A stretch of 64,000 nucleotides of DNA from JALEFZ01 sp964564415. GTDB taxonomy: Bacteria; Bacteroidota; Bacteroidia; J057. A program made the position numbers and the translations under genes. The notes under the pieces were generated by a model. It had not been told where the DNA came from, did not search any database, and saw nothing but the letters and a program-made list of their open reading frames with translations. This document shows, in pieces, positions 17,283 to 25,334 of the stretch; the first letter of the stretch is position 1, and every line of letters starts with the position of its first letter. Location of the stretch: contig CAZMAV010000014.1 of the NCBI GenBank assembly GCA_964564415.1, positions 1 to 64,000 of the forward strand, given 5' to 3'.

Positions 17283-18395
17283 TCAAAGTAGCTTACCTGA
17301 AAAAGTGGGAGGCAGGTGAATGGAGCCGCCCAACACATCTCTTTTTGCACCTGTGACCGAGGCAAGGCTGCTCGGTTGTCCCCTCATTACCCTAAGACCC
17401 AGGAAGGCAAAGACAATGGCTTCCTTATGATTGATCCAACTTTCAGGAAAATCTTCTGAAACTTCCACCTTTACTTCCTCCAAATGGGCTTTGATTCTTT
17501 CCATAAGAAAGAGGTGATGCCTCCCTCCACCTGTCACCATCATTTTGACTTGGGTAGCTCCGACCTTTCTGAGAGATTGGAAAATCTGAAAGGCAATGTG
17601 CTCGACCAGGGTGCAGAGCAGGTCCTCAGGGGCAGAGGCACCAGCCCGTGCAAGTAGGGGCAGAAAGTTTTCTTCTACCCATTCCCATCCCAGGGATTTT
17701 GGGGGAGATTGCTGATAATAAGGCAATTCGTCCAGGGCTTTTTTGAGAGAAAGAATGACTTTCCCCTTGGCAGCCAGTTCTCCTCCACGATCAAAGCTCT
17801 CTTCCGACTCGGGAAAGGCTTTTTCAAAGCAATAATTTAATATGCCGTTGCAGGGGCAGATGTCAAAGGCAGTTTCACCAAAACTCAAATTTGAAATGCC
17901 CCCAAGGTTGAGAAAGAGGCTGTGTCCTTCAAATAGGTATTTTTCTCCCAGGGGAACCAAGGGAGCGCCCTGTCCCCCCAAGGCTACATCTTTATTCCTA
18001 AAATTGGTAACGAGGGGACAGTCGAGGTAGGCAGCCATGGTCTCCCCATCCCCGATCTGGGCGGTAAAGTTTCGCTCGGGCTGGTGAAAGATAGTCTGAC
18101 CGTGGACAGCCACAAAGTCAGGGCGGATTTTCTGCTGGTCTATAAATTCCTTGATCTTTTCTCCATACCAATGACCGAGGTAGACATGGGTTCTGGCATA
18201 GGTTTCTGCTGACTGCTCGACAAGGTACATGAGGCGGGTCCTCCATTTGTCTTCAAAAGGCACTTCGGCTGTCTCCAACAGTTCCCACTCATAATGATCT
18301 CCCTCCACCTCAAAGCGAACGAAAGCGATGTCGAGCCCATCCATAGAGGTGCCGGACATGGTTCCGATCCCGTGATAGCTAGCTCTCTTTGTCAT
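17283..18395 (-). CDS. anmK: Anhydro-N-acetylmuramic acid kinase
   Basis: Converts anhydro-MurNAc to MurNAc-6-phosphate during recycling of cell-wall muropeptides. 370 residues from ATG 18395; the open frame continues upstream to 18446, but that extension carries no family homology and crosses a hairpin. Signature motifs: 'GIGTMSGTSMDGLD' (ATP/phosphate loop), 'VAVHGQTIFHQPE', 'NFRNKDVALGGQGAPLVP', 'LNLGGISNLSF', 'ICPCNGILNY', 'DRGGELAAKG' and 'VTGGGRHHLFLM'. It precedes the FAD/Fe-S gene on the same strand (139 bp gap). A perfect hairpin (18412-18435) sits just upstream. Confidence 0.96.
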   Translation of the reverse strand: MTKRASYHGIGTMSGTSMDGLDIAFVRFEVEGDHYEWELLETAEVPFEDKWRTRLMYLVEQSAETYARTHVYLGHWYGEKIKEFIDQQKIRPDFVAVHGQTIFHQPERNFTAQIGDGETMAAYLDCPLVTNFRNKDVALGGQGAPLVPLGEKYLFEGHSLFLNLGGISNLSFGETAFDICPCNGILNYCFEKAFPESEESFDRGGELAAKGKVILSLKKALDELPYYQQSPPKSLGWEWVEENFLPLLARAGASAPEDLLCTLVEHIAFQIFQSLRKVGATQVKMMVTGGGRHHLFLMERIKAHLEEVKVEVSEDFPESWINHKEAIVFAFLGLRVMRGQPSSLASVTGAKRDVLGGSIHLPPTFSGKLL

Positions 18396-18411
18396 AAGGG
18401 CATTTATCAGA

Positions 18412-18435
18412 AAGGGCGAGATCAATCTCGCCCTT
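18412..18435 (-). terminator. Hairpin between gldN and anmK
   Basis: AAGGGCGAGAT (18412-18422) and ATCTCGCCCTT (18425-18435) form an 11-bp perfect stem with a 2-nt loop. On the minus strand it lies after gldN and 17 nt before the anmK ATG, followed by only a weak T stretch. It may terminate gldN or fold in the anmK leader. Beyond it, 18436-18587 shows no gene. Confidence 0.5.
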
Positions 18436-18587
18436 GGTTTTACCAAAAATGGTACGCTTAATTAACTGAGTGAAGCATAGTTTTGGCTAATAACACTATT
18501 GGCCTCGTTAGCTAAATTTTTGTTTTATAAATGTATGATAATGCCGGGACTTATTCCCATCCCCTTCCATGTTTTTTTAACATCCGA

Positions 18588-19475
18588 TCAATAGCTCCAC
18601 AGGTGATGCTCGAATTCCACCAATTCCTGCCTGCGCTTTTCGGCTTCCCACAGAGACTTTACACCCTGCCCTCCGACGTTGATCAGGAAGGAATGAAACA
18701 TACGCATTTCCAGGGCTTGAGCAATGGATAGCCCAGCGGCGTCGTTAAAACGAGCCTTCCACTTGGTATTTTCCAGTTGCTCTTTTACTTCTGACCACTT
18801 GAAGCGAGCCAGGACCTTTTCAGGTAGGCTTCCGGAGGGATCCACCCAGATAATTTCAAAAAATTCGATCTGATTGACCATCATGGACCTGTTCTTATCG
18901 AATACCCTGTCCTCTACCATATGGATGATATCCTCGTAGGGAGCCAGGTCCAGGGAGGCTTGCTGTTTGGCGGGCATGTCTATCTCATTTTCTACCAGGA
19001 CGTCTTCTTCCCAGTTATCGTCCCAGTCGTCGCTATCTTCGAAGTTTTCCTCCTCCCAGATTTCCTCTTCCCCAGCACCAAAGACTTCATCTTCTCTTTC
19101 AAATTCTTCGCCGCTAGACCAATTTTCCTCGCCGTAGTTGACCTGTATGGCCTTGTCAAATTCCTCCATTTTTTCTACAAGTTGATTGTAGTCGAAAGTG
19201 TTTTGCCAGTCATTGGGGTCATAGGCCCTGTATTTTCCTGCCTTGACACCCCGTATCAAAGAGGCTACAATGCCGTCTTGTTGGGAAAACTTCTCGTTAT
19301 CGCTGTAAAGCTTGGATTCGTGATAGGCAAGGGGGCGGTTGATCTTTTCTACTAGGCTGATCCTGTTGACCACCCGACGCTTGAAGAAGTGATCATCTTG
19401 TCTGACAGGAACCTGGGCAAACAGGCTGGCGGACAGCAACAATACACATGCGGTACACATCAATAATCTTTTCAT
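18588..19475 (-). CDS. gldN: GldN/PorN-family T9SS ring-associated protein
   Basis: A 295-residue secreted protein: signal peptide 'MKRLLMCTACVLLLSASLFA' followed by GldN-type sequence, 'RVVNRISLVEKINRPLAYHE', 'ASLIRGVKAGKYRAYDPND' and, C-terminally, 'FFEIIWVDPSGSLPEKVLAR' and 'SIAQALEMRMFHSFLINVGG'. In Bacteroidota GldN works with GldK in the periplasmic/outer-membrane ring of the type IX secretion and gliding apparatus. It is usually the last gene of gldKLMN; here it stands alone, flanked by anmK and a divergent Fe-S gene, so it may be a GldO-like second copy. Residues about 120-164 are an acidic insert with more than half Asp/Glu, unusual for the family. Confidence 0.85.
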   Translation of the reverse strand: MKRLLMCTACVLLLSASLFAQVPVRQDDHFFKRRVVNRISLVEKINRPLAYHESKLYSDNEKFSQQDGIVASLIRGVKAGKYRAYDPNDWQNTFDYNQLVEKMEEFDKAIQVNYGEENWSSGEEFEREDEVFGAGEEEIWEEENFEDSDDWDDNWEEDVLVENEIDMPAKQQASLDLAPYEDIIHMVEDRVFDKNRSMMVNQIEFFEIIWVDPSGSLPEKVLARFKWSEVKEQLENTKWKARFNDAAGLSIAQALEMRMFHSFLINVGGQGVKSLWEAEKRRQELVEFEHHLWSY

Positions 19476-19801
19476 ATTTGATCAAGTTATTGGAAAAATA
19501 AGTGTAGCCTTGCCTCATGTGCAGAATGGATGATAGTTAGGTTAAAAAAATGCTTGGGTAATGATTACGATTATTAATGTAGCGGTGTTACATCTCCCCT
19601 ACTTCAGTCCCGACCTGGATGGGATTTCGGTCTTTCTGAGAACTATCAGGATGTAGAAGCTTGTACTATTTAGACCCATTCCAAATTGTAGACCTCACAC
19701 ATCCTGCCTTGACCATCAGTCGCCATTTGCTTAGTTTTGTTATGCATGCATACTATTTTAATTCGTATATTTGCTTGAAAGAATAAAAATAAAGGAAAAA
19801 C
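19476..19801. promoter_or_regulatory. Divergent promoter region, gldN and Fe-S gene
   Basis: A 326-bp non-coding interval between the divergent gldN (-) and Fe-S gene (+). A consensus -7 element TATATTTG at 19766-19773 (+) lies 28 nt before the ATG at 19802; TTTG at 19736-19739 is the nearest -33 candidate but its spacing (26 nt) is too long. No clear promoter for gldN and no gene was recognised in the interval. Confidence 0.5.
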
Positions 19802-21202
19802 ATGATCATAAGTCAGATTCTGTTTGTGTTGGTTTTCGCTGCGGGCTTTGGATATTTCGCCTGGAGAACCAGCCAGATCAGGCAAGCTGTCCTCCTGGGC
19901 CGACCCGATGATCGCTCCGACCGTCAAGGCGAAAGATGGAGACAGATGACCCTTGTGGCCTTGGGCCAGCAGAAGATGTTTAAGCGCTGGGTACCGGCTA
20001 TTTTTCACTTTTTCATCTATGTAGCCTTTCTCTTTACCCAGGTCGAGCTCATCGAGATCATCATCGATGGAGCGGGCGGAGTACATCGCTTTTTCAGGCC
20101 CCTTTTGGGCAACTTTTACACCTTCATCATTAGCTTGATAGAGGTACTTTCTCTGTTGGCCTTTGTAGGGACACTTATCTTTCTCATCAGGAGAAACCTG
20201 CTCAAGATTCCCCGCTTTACCAGCCTCAATGGATGGCCCAAGCTCGATGGCAACATTATTCTTTACCTTGAGATTGCCCTCATCGCATTCATTTTTATGA
20301 TGAATGGAGCCGACGAGGTCCTTTACAACCAAGGACATACCCACGCCATCGGCATTGAAGAAGGAGAGAAGGGTTCTTTCAACTTTGCGGCAAGCCAATT
20401 TTTAGGACCTGCTCTCTTTGGGGGAATGGATACCGCTACCCTAGAGACGGTAGAGCGAATCGGTTGGTGGGGCCACCTGATGACGGTACTGGCCTTTCTG
20501 GTCTATCTCCCCGTGTCCAAGCATTTTCACATCGTCATGGCCTTCCCCAATGTATTTTTCTCCAATGTCGGACTGGTACCTAAGGGAAAAGCCCAGAATC
20601 TTCCTCAGATCACAGAAGAAATGAAGGCCATTCTGGATCCTTCCTACCAGCCTCAGGAGAATCCCGATGATCCCAAGCGATTTGGGGCCAAAGACGTGAA
20701 TGACCTCAGCTGGAAGTCTCTGATGGACTCCTACGCATGTACCGAATGTGGGCGCTGTACAGCTGTATGCCCCGCAAACCTGACAGGAAAGAAGCTGTCT
20801 CCCCGGAAAATAGTCATGGATGTCCGCGACCGCCTGGAAGAAGTACAAAAATATAAACTCAAACCTAACGAAGAGGGTGAGTTTGTTCCCTCTAATGGAG
20901 TGGAAGGTGCGGATGAGGTAGCCAAGCACTACCTCCTTAGCGAATACCACACCACAGAGGAGGAACTTAGGGCCTGCACCACCTGCAATGCCTGTGTGGA
21001 GTCCTGCCCTGTCAACATCAATCACCTCGATATCATCCTACCCCTTAGACAGTACCTCGTCATGGAGGAATCAAAGATGCCTGAGGAGTGGGGAATCATG
21101 TTCAACAATGTTGAGAACAATGGTGCTCCATGGGCCATGCCCGCCGCTGACCGATTCAAGTGGGCAGAAGAAATGGAAGAAGAGGTGAAGTCGGATAAGT
21201 AA
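19802..21202 (+). CDS. Membrane 4Fe-4S oxidoreductase subunit (HdrC/NarI-HdrD-like)
   Basis: A 466-residue protein with an N-terminal membrane portion (about 1-260, five or so helices, including 'FHFFIYVAFLFTQVELIEII') and a C-terminal ferredoxin-like domain with two 4Fe-4S motifs: 'CTECGRCTAVCPANLTGK' near 313 and 'CTTCNACVESCPVNIN' near 392. This pairs with the CCG-type protein encoded at 21890-22681 to form a heterodisulfide-reductase/lactate-utilisation-like electron-transfer module at the inner membrane. The membrane half resembles a respiratory gamma-type cytochrome subunit; the His ligands for haem are not certain. Electron donor and acceptor are unknown. First gene of the cluster, with its own -7 promoter element. 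Confidence 0.88.
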   Translation: MIISQILFVLVFAAGFGYFAWRTSQIRQAVLLGRPDDRSDRQGERWRQMTLVALGQQKMFKRWVPAIFHFFIYVAFLFTQVELIEIIIDGAGGVHRFFRPLLGNFYTFIISLIEVLSLLAFVGTLIFLIRRNLLKIPRFTSLNGWPKLDGNIILYLEIALIAFIFMMNGADEVLYNQGHTHAIGIEEGEKGSFNFAASQFLGPALFGGMDTATLETVERIGWWGHLMTVLAFLVYLPVSKHFHIVMAFPNVFFSNVGLVPKGKAQNLPQITEEMKAILDPSYQPQENPDDPKRFGAKDVNDLSWKSLMDSYACTECGRCTAVCPANLTGKKLSPRKIVMDVRDRLEEVQKYKLKPNEEGEFVPSNGVEGADEVAKHYLLSEYHTTEEELRACTTCNACVESCPVNINHLDIILPLRQYLVMEESKMPEEWGIMFNNVENNGAPWAMPAADRFKWAEEMEEEVKSDK

Positions 21203-21313
21203 ATTCCGACCCTGGAAAAATAAATAGACACGCCGGATAATTCCGACTATTGAAATTGGATTTTTATCATACATAGATAGTGTCATTAATTGTTCAATTT
21301 CAAGTCTATTGCC

Positions 21314-21736
21314 ATGAAAAAAATTCTAATTATTCTCTATGCGTTCTTTGTTTTTGCGACAACAAGCATCCAGGCTCAGCATGGATCCTACTCAGTTGCC
21401 AGTACAAGTCTCAGTTCTATAGATCATGACCTGATTGCGGTTTCTTTTCAGAGGGCAGGACTTTTTAACCAGTCCTACTACATAGAAATCAATTACGGCC
21501 AGGAATGTGTTACCCTGCCAAGTATTGGTAGGAGGGTGGATTTTTTGAAAACCTGTACGGGACTGATGGATTACAAAGGAGACCTGGTCGAGGTCAACAA
21601 CTACATGGCGGCCCTCAACCTTCTGGAAAAACTTGGTTGGAAAATGGTGTCTGTCGTCATGACCACCACCAGCGAAGGAGGATCAGAACCCTTGATGAAC
21701 CAGTACCTCTTTAGAAGAAAGGGTGAATTGAATTAA
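21314..21736 (+). CDS. Small secreted protein of unknown function
   Basis: A 140-residue protein from ATG 21314; an upstream start at 21290 would put eight residues before the signal peptide. Residues 1-20 ('MKKILIILYAFFVFATTSIQ') are a signal sequence. The mature part ends in a short domain 'NNYMAALNLLEKLGWKMVSV', similar in pattern to DUF4177-type modules ('aLN.lG..GW.lv.v'), and contains one conserved-looking 'DYKGDLVEVNNYM' stretch. Two Cys occur at about residues 63 and 78. It sits between the two Fe-S subunit genes, on the same strand but with gaps of 111 and 153 bp, so membership in the redox operon is uncertain. No function assigned. Confidence 0.75.
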   Translation: MKKILIILYAFFVFATTSIQAQHGSYSVASTSLSSIDHDLIAVSFQRAGLFNQSYYIEINYGQECVTLPSIGRRVDFLKTCTGLMDYKGDLVEVNNYMAALNLLEKLGWKMVSVVMTTTSEGGSEPLMNQYLFRRKGELN

Positions 21737-21889
21737 GCTCATGCCTGTCAAAGGAGGGTAGTTCTAATCTTTCTTTGAGTGTAAGAAAGTGAGGAGTCGA
21801 AGAGTTGGATGCCATGGATGAACCTAAGGGTAAGAGGAATGAAAAATTCCTCTTGCTTGTATTTTGTATATTGAAGAAAAAATAAGCAG

Positions 21890-22681
21890 ATGCCAAGCAA
21901 TACTGTACCTGTAATGGCCGATTTGGCCGCTCAAGACAAGACACCCGAATACCTTTTTTGGGTGGGATGTGCAGGTTCTTTTGACAGCCGTTATCAGCGG
22001 GTAACCCGCGCCTTTGCCAAGATTCTCAATTCGCTTGAGATCGACTATGCCGTACTCGGCCCGGAGGAGAGCTGTACCGGCGACCCAGCCAAGCGCGCCG
22101 GCAATGAATTTCTCTTTCAGATGCAAGCCATGCAGAACATCGAGCTGATGAACATGTACAAGGTCAAAAAGATCGTTACTGCCTGTCCCCACTGTTTTAA
22201 TACCATCAAAAATGAATATCCTGCCTTAGGAGGGGAATATGAAGTAATTCACCACTCGACTTTTCTGCAGGACCTCATCAACCAGGGAAAAATCAAGATC
22301 AAAGAAGGAGGGAGTTTCAAAGGAAGGAAAATCACCTTTCATGATTCCTGCTACCTGGGCAGGGCCAATGATATCTACGAAGCTCCGCGCAAAGTATTGG
22401 AAGCCTTGGACGCGGACCTTACCGAGATGAAGCGATGCCGTACCAAAGGCCTCTGCTGTGGAGGAGGAGGAGCTCAGGTATTTAAGGATGCCGAAAAAGG
22501 CAACAAGGAAGTCAACCTCGAGCGTACCGAGGAAGCTGTAGCTACCGGAGCCAAAGTCCTTGCTGCAGCTTGCCCCTTCTGCATGGTCATGTTCAATGAC
22601 GGTGTACGCAAGTTGGACAAGGAAGAGGAAGTAGAAATTTTGGACATCGCAGAAATTTTAGAGCAGGACATGGAGAAGTAG
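21890..22681 (+). CDS. CCG-motif Fe-S protein (HdrB/GlpC/LutA-like)
   Basis: A 263-residue cytosolic protein with two CCG (cysteine-rich) domains that bind an unusual Fe-S cluster in heterodisulfide reductase HdrB, GlpC and LutA proteins. Visible motifs: 'FWVGCAGSFDSRYQ', 'ESCTGDPAKRAGNEFLFQ', 'TACPHCFNTIKNEYP', 'TFHDSCYLGRANDIYEAPRK', 'KGLCCGGGGAQ' and 'AACPFCMVMFNDG'. It is the likely partner of the membrane 4Fe-4S protein encoded at 19802-21202; together they resemble the split HdrB/HdrC-type or GlpC-type redox units widely found in Bacteroidota. The true substrate is not inferable. Confidence 0.92.
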   Translation: MPSNTVPVMADLAAQDKTPEYLFWVGCAGSFDSRYQRVTRAFAKILNSLEIDYAVLGPEESCTGDPAKRAGNEFLFQMQAMQNIELMNMYKVKKIVTACPHCFNTIKNEYPALGGEYEVIHHSTFLQDLINQGKIKIKEGGSFKGRKITFHDSCYLGRANDIYEAPRKVLEALDADLTEMKRCRTKGLCCGGGGAQVFKDAEKGNKEVNLERTEEAVATGAKVLAAACPFCMVMFNDGVRKLDKEEEVEILDIAEILEQDMEK

Positions 22682-22836
22682 AGTTGTTCATAATGAGGCT
22701 TTGGGATGGACAATTTTGAATTAGCTGAAGATTCACCTAATAAAAATGATTGTTAACCGTTTGTATCTTTACGTAAATTAGTCGAGAACAAACCTTTAGA
22801 TGTGCTCCCACAGCCGTCCATTCAAAAGCCTTCGTC

Positions 22837-24651
22837 ATGAAACGACCTCTACTTATTACTTTCTGCCTGTGCTGGTGGATTCTACCTACCTATGGCCAAT
22901 TTCCCCCCGGCCTGCCCCAGCAAGATTGTTTTCACGCTATTCCCCTTTGTGATAGCCTTATCTACGAGGCCAACTCCTACCTGGGAGAGGGTCAATTCAC
23001 GGCAGAAATCGACAGCAGCCAGTCCTGCCTGGGAAGGGGAGAGAGAAATGGAGCCTGGTACCTGATCCACACCCTCTCCGCCGGAGATATATGTTTTACC
23101 ATCACCCCGGATTCTACTTCTCACGACATAGATTTCTCCATCTTTAACTTGACCCATGCCACTTGCCAGGACATTGCCACCCGACCTGAACTCGAAGTGG
23201 CCTGTAACTTCATCAATATTGGTGGGTCCTGCGATGGGATCACCGGAGCAGATGGTGCCATCAGCGGATTTTGTGGTGCTCAGCATACCCCCTGTGTTTC
23301 AGCTCAAAAAGGGGAAACTTATGCCCTTTACCTGAGCAGTTACCTACCGCTTGACAGGGGCTACACACTTGATTTTCGAAATTCTACGGCTCAACTCATA
23401 GAGGATAAATTTTTCACAGCTGAGGCTCGTCTTCAGATGCCACAAGGAAATCGCATTCAATTGAATTTTTCTAAACCTGTCTCCTGTCAGGAGTTGAGCA
23501 GCCAGGCTTTTTCTTTTTCGGGGGCTAGTCAAGCCTATGCAGTCCAACTGCTTCCTTCTGATGATTGTGGGGCAGGAAGCGATTTTGACAATCAATTTGT
23601 CCTGGAAGTGCAGCCCCCCATTGACCTGGGAGATTTGGGAGGTCTTACCCTGGAAATCGGGGATACCCTCACGGACATGTGTGGATATTATCAGTCAATG
23701 ACAATCCTCCCGCTAGGGCTGGAATTTGAGATTCTTTCCCAGCCGAACTTGGATACACTGTGTTCTTCCGATCTGCTGGAATTGAGTACCGATATTCCCT
23801 CCCATCCTAATATCCAAAAAATTTGGACCCCGCTTATGGATACCGCAGAGGTCATTTCCCCGGACCTGGGCCAAGATTCTTCATTCGAAGTTATGGTCTT
23901 TGCCAGTGACGGTAGCCTTTTGGGTAGCAAAAAGAGAGCCTTTGAGGTTCTTCAGGGTCCTGAGGTCTTTTTGGGGGATGACAGTAGCCTTTGTCCCTCG
24001 GATATCCTGACGATAAGTGCGAGTGGCAGTTTCGATAATCTCACCTGGAGTACCTCTGATGCCGGCAACCAAATACAAATATCGGAAGGAGGACTCTATT
24101 GGGTTGAAGCAAGGACAGAAAATGGTTGTCGGTTACGGGATTCCATTAGCATAGATATCCTAGAGCTTCCTGAGGCGGATTTCATGCTGGAAGGCAGCGA
24201 TCTCACCTATACCCTCATCGCCCTCTGCGAATCCTGTACCTCATTTGAATGGCAAATCAGCGATGGCAGCGATGGGATAGGAATGGAGACCACCCATACC
24301 TTTCCTCAAAAAGGAAGCTATACCATTACCCTAAGGGTAGAAAACAAATGTGGAAAGGACAGTCTCTCGCAAAATTTCAAGGTGGGACCCACCTCTTCAG
24401 ACAAGCCCTATGGTTCTTCCCTGTCTATTTATCCCAATCCCGCAAAAACCTATATCTATTTAGCGTCTGCAACTGCTTATCCCTCCCACTTTCGCATCAT
24501 GGATCTTAGAGGAAGGGAAGTCGGCAAGGGCTTTTTAGAAGCAGGGGATAAGACCAGGGTCGATTTGACACATTTGTCTCCGGGCATCTATTCCTGTGAA
24601 ATCATTGGGGAGGGAAATAGGTTTGTAGAAAAGATCTTGATTGGAGAGTAA
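22837..24651 (+). CDS. Secreted protein with T9SS type A sorting domain
   Basis: A 604-residue extracellular protein. A signal peptide (about 1-20) is followed by a Cys-rich N-terminal region ('CHAIPLCDSLIYE', 'ERNGAWYLIHTLSAGDICFT') typical of Bacteroidota secreted proteins that start with a PPC-like domain, then Ig-like modules and one PKD-like module (about 455-520, 'FEWQISDGSDGIGMETTHTF'). The C-terminus has a T9SS sorting signal: 'SLSIYPNPAKTYIYLASATA', a hydrophobic core with GR.V.G, and 'LTHLSPGIYSCEIIGEG', ending VEKILIGE. It should be exported by the type IX system, then cleaved and anchored by the PorU/PorV machinery encoded elsewhere in this window. Function unknown; an adhesive or structural role is a guess. 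Confidence 0.9.
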   Translation: MKRPLLITFCLCWWILPTYGQFPPGLPQQDCFHAIPLCDSLIYEANSYLGEGQFTAEIDSSQSCLGRGERNGAWYLIHTLSAGDICFTITPDSTSHDIDFSIFNLTHATCQDIATRPELEVACNFINIGGSCDGITGADGAISGFCGAQHTPCVSAQKGETYALYLSSYLPLDRGYTLDFRNSTAQLIEDKFFTAEARLQMPQGNRIQLNFSKPVSCQELSSQAFSFSGASQAYAVQLLPSDDCGAGSDFDNQFVLEVQPPIDLGDLGGLTLEIGDTLTDMCGYYQSMTILPLGLEFEILSQPNLDTLCSSDLLELSTDIPSHPNIQKIWTPLMDTAEVISPDLGQDSSFEVMVFASDGSLLGSKKRAFEVLQGPEVFLGDDSSLCPSDILTISASGSFDNLTWSTSDAGNQIQISEGGLYWVEARTENGCRLRDSISIDILELPEADFMLEGSDLTYTLIALCESCTSFEWQISDGSDGIGMETTHTFPQKGSYTITLRVENKCGKDSLSQNFKVGPTSSDKPYGSSLSIYPNPAKTYIYLASATAYPSHFRIMDLRGREVGKGFLEAGDKTRVDLTHLSPGIYSCEIIGEGNRFVEKILIGE

Positions 24652-24673
24652 GACCCCCAAAAACCTTTGAATC

Positions 24674-25285
24674 ATGGCTAAGATCGACACCCTGATATTC
24701 GACCTGGGAGGGGTACTGGTGGACTGGAATATCCGCTATTTGTATAGGAAAATCTTTGATGAGGAAGATAAAATGGAGTGGTTTCTCAGACATATCACTC
24801 CATATTCTTGGAACCTTGAGCAAGATAGAGGGAGAAGTTTTGCCGAAGGGACCAGGGCCCTTGTCGCCCGTCATCCCGAATGGAAAGATGAAATCGAGGC
24901 CTATTATGGCCGTTATAGCGAGCAATTTGACGGGGCCATAGAGGAAAATGTGGAACTGTTAAAGGCCCTGGCCAGGGAGGGGAAGTACCGCCTGCTGGCC
25001 CTCACCAATTGGCCTGCTGAGTCTTTTGAGTGGGCAAAGAATACCTATGATTTTCTCGAAATCTTCCAAGGCATTGTGGTTTCGGGAATCGAAGGAGTTA
25101 TCAAGCCCGATCCTCAGATTTATCACATCCTTTTCGAAAGATATGGGGTGGACCCGGCTCATGCCCTTTTCATGGATGACAATGAGAAAAATGTAGAAGG
25201 AGGAGAGGCGGTGGGCCTGCATACCATTCACGTCAAGAGTCCCCGGCAGTTGAGACAAGACTTGAATTCCATCTTGGAAAAATAG
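24674..25285 (+). CDS. HAD-superfamily hydrolase (subfamily IA, YihX-like)
   Basis: A 203-residue cytosolic phosphatase-type protein. Motif I is 'LIFDLGGVLVDWN' (Asp10 as nucleophile, with GG in place of the usual second Asp, as in the DLGNV/DLGGV branch), motif II 'LLALTNWP', motif III Lys in 'EGVIKPDPQIYHILFERYG' and motif IV 'ALFMDDNEKNVEGGEAVGLH'. This branch includes YihX (alpha-D-glucose-1-phosphate phosphatase) and haloacid/epoxide-type relatives; the substrate is not predictable. It follows the T9SS protein by 22 bp on the same strand and converges on the thioredoxin-like gene. Confidence 0.9.
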   Translation: MAKIDTLIFDLGGVLVDWNIRYLYRKIFDEEDKMEWFLRHITPYSWNLEQDRGRSFAEGTRALVARHPEWKDEIEAYYGRYSEQFDGAIEENVELLKALAREGKYRLLALTNWPAESFEWAKNTYDFLEIFQGIVVSGIEGVIKPDPQIYHILFERYGVDPAHALFMDDNEKNVEGGEAVGLHTIHVKSPRQLRQDLNSILEK

Positions 25286-25334
25286 GAAAGGAAGTGATGT
25301 TTGGCATCCCTCCCTTTCATTTCTTTTAATGGCC

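Noticed and set aside
17144..17365. Longer start for the FAD/Fe-S gene at 17365
   Set aside because: This extension overlaps the anmK coding region in another frame and has no flavin- or Fe-S-like residues; ATG 17143 fits better.
19670..20398. 242-residue minus-strand frame opposite the Fe-S gene
   Set aside because: Overlaps a well-supported plus-strand gene and its promoter element; no recognisable domain.
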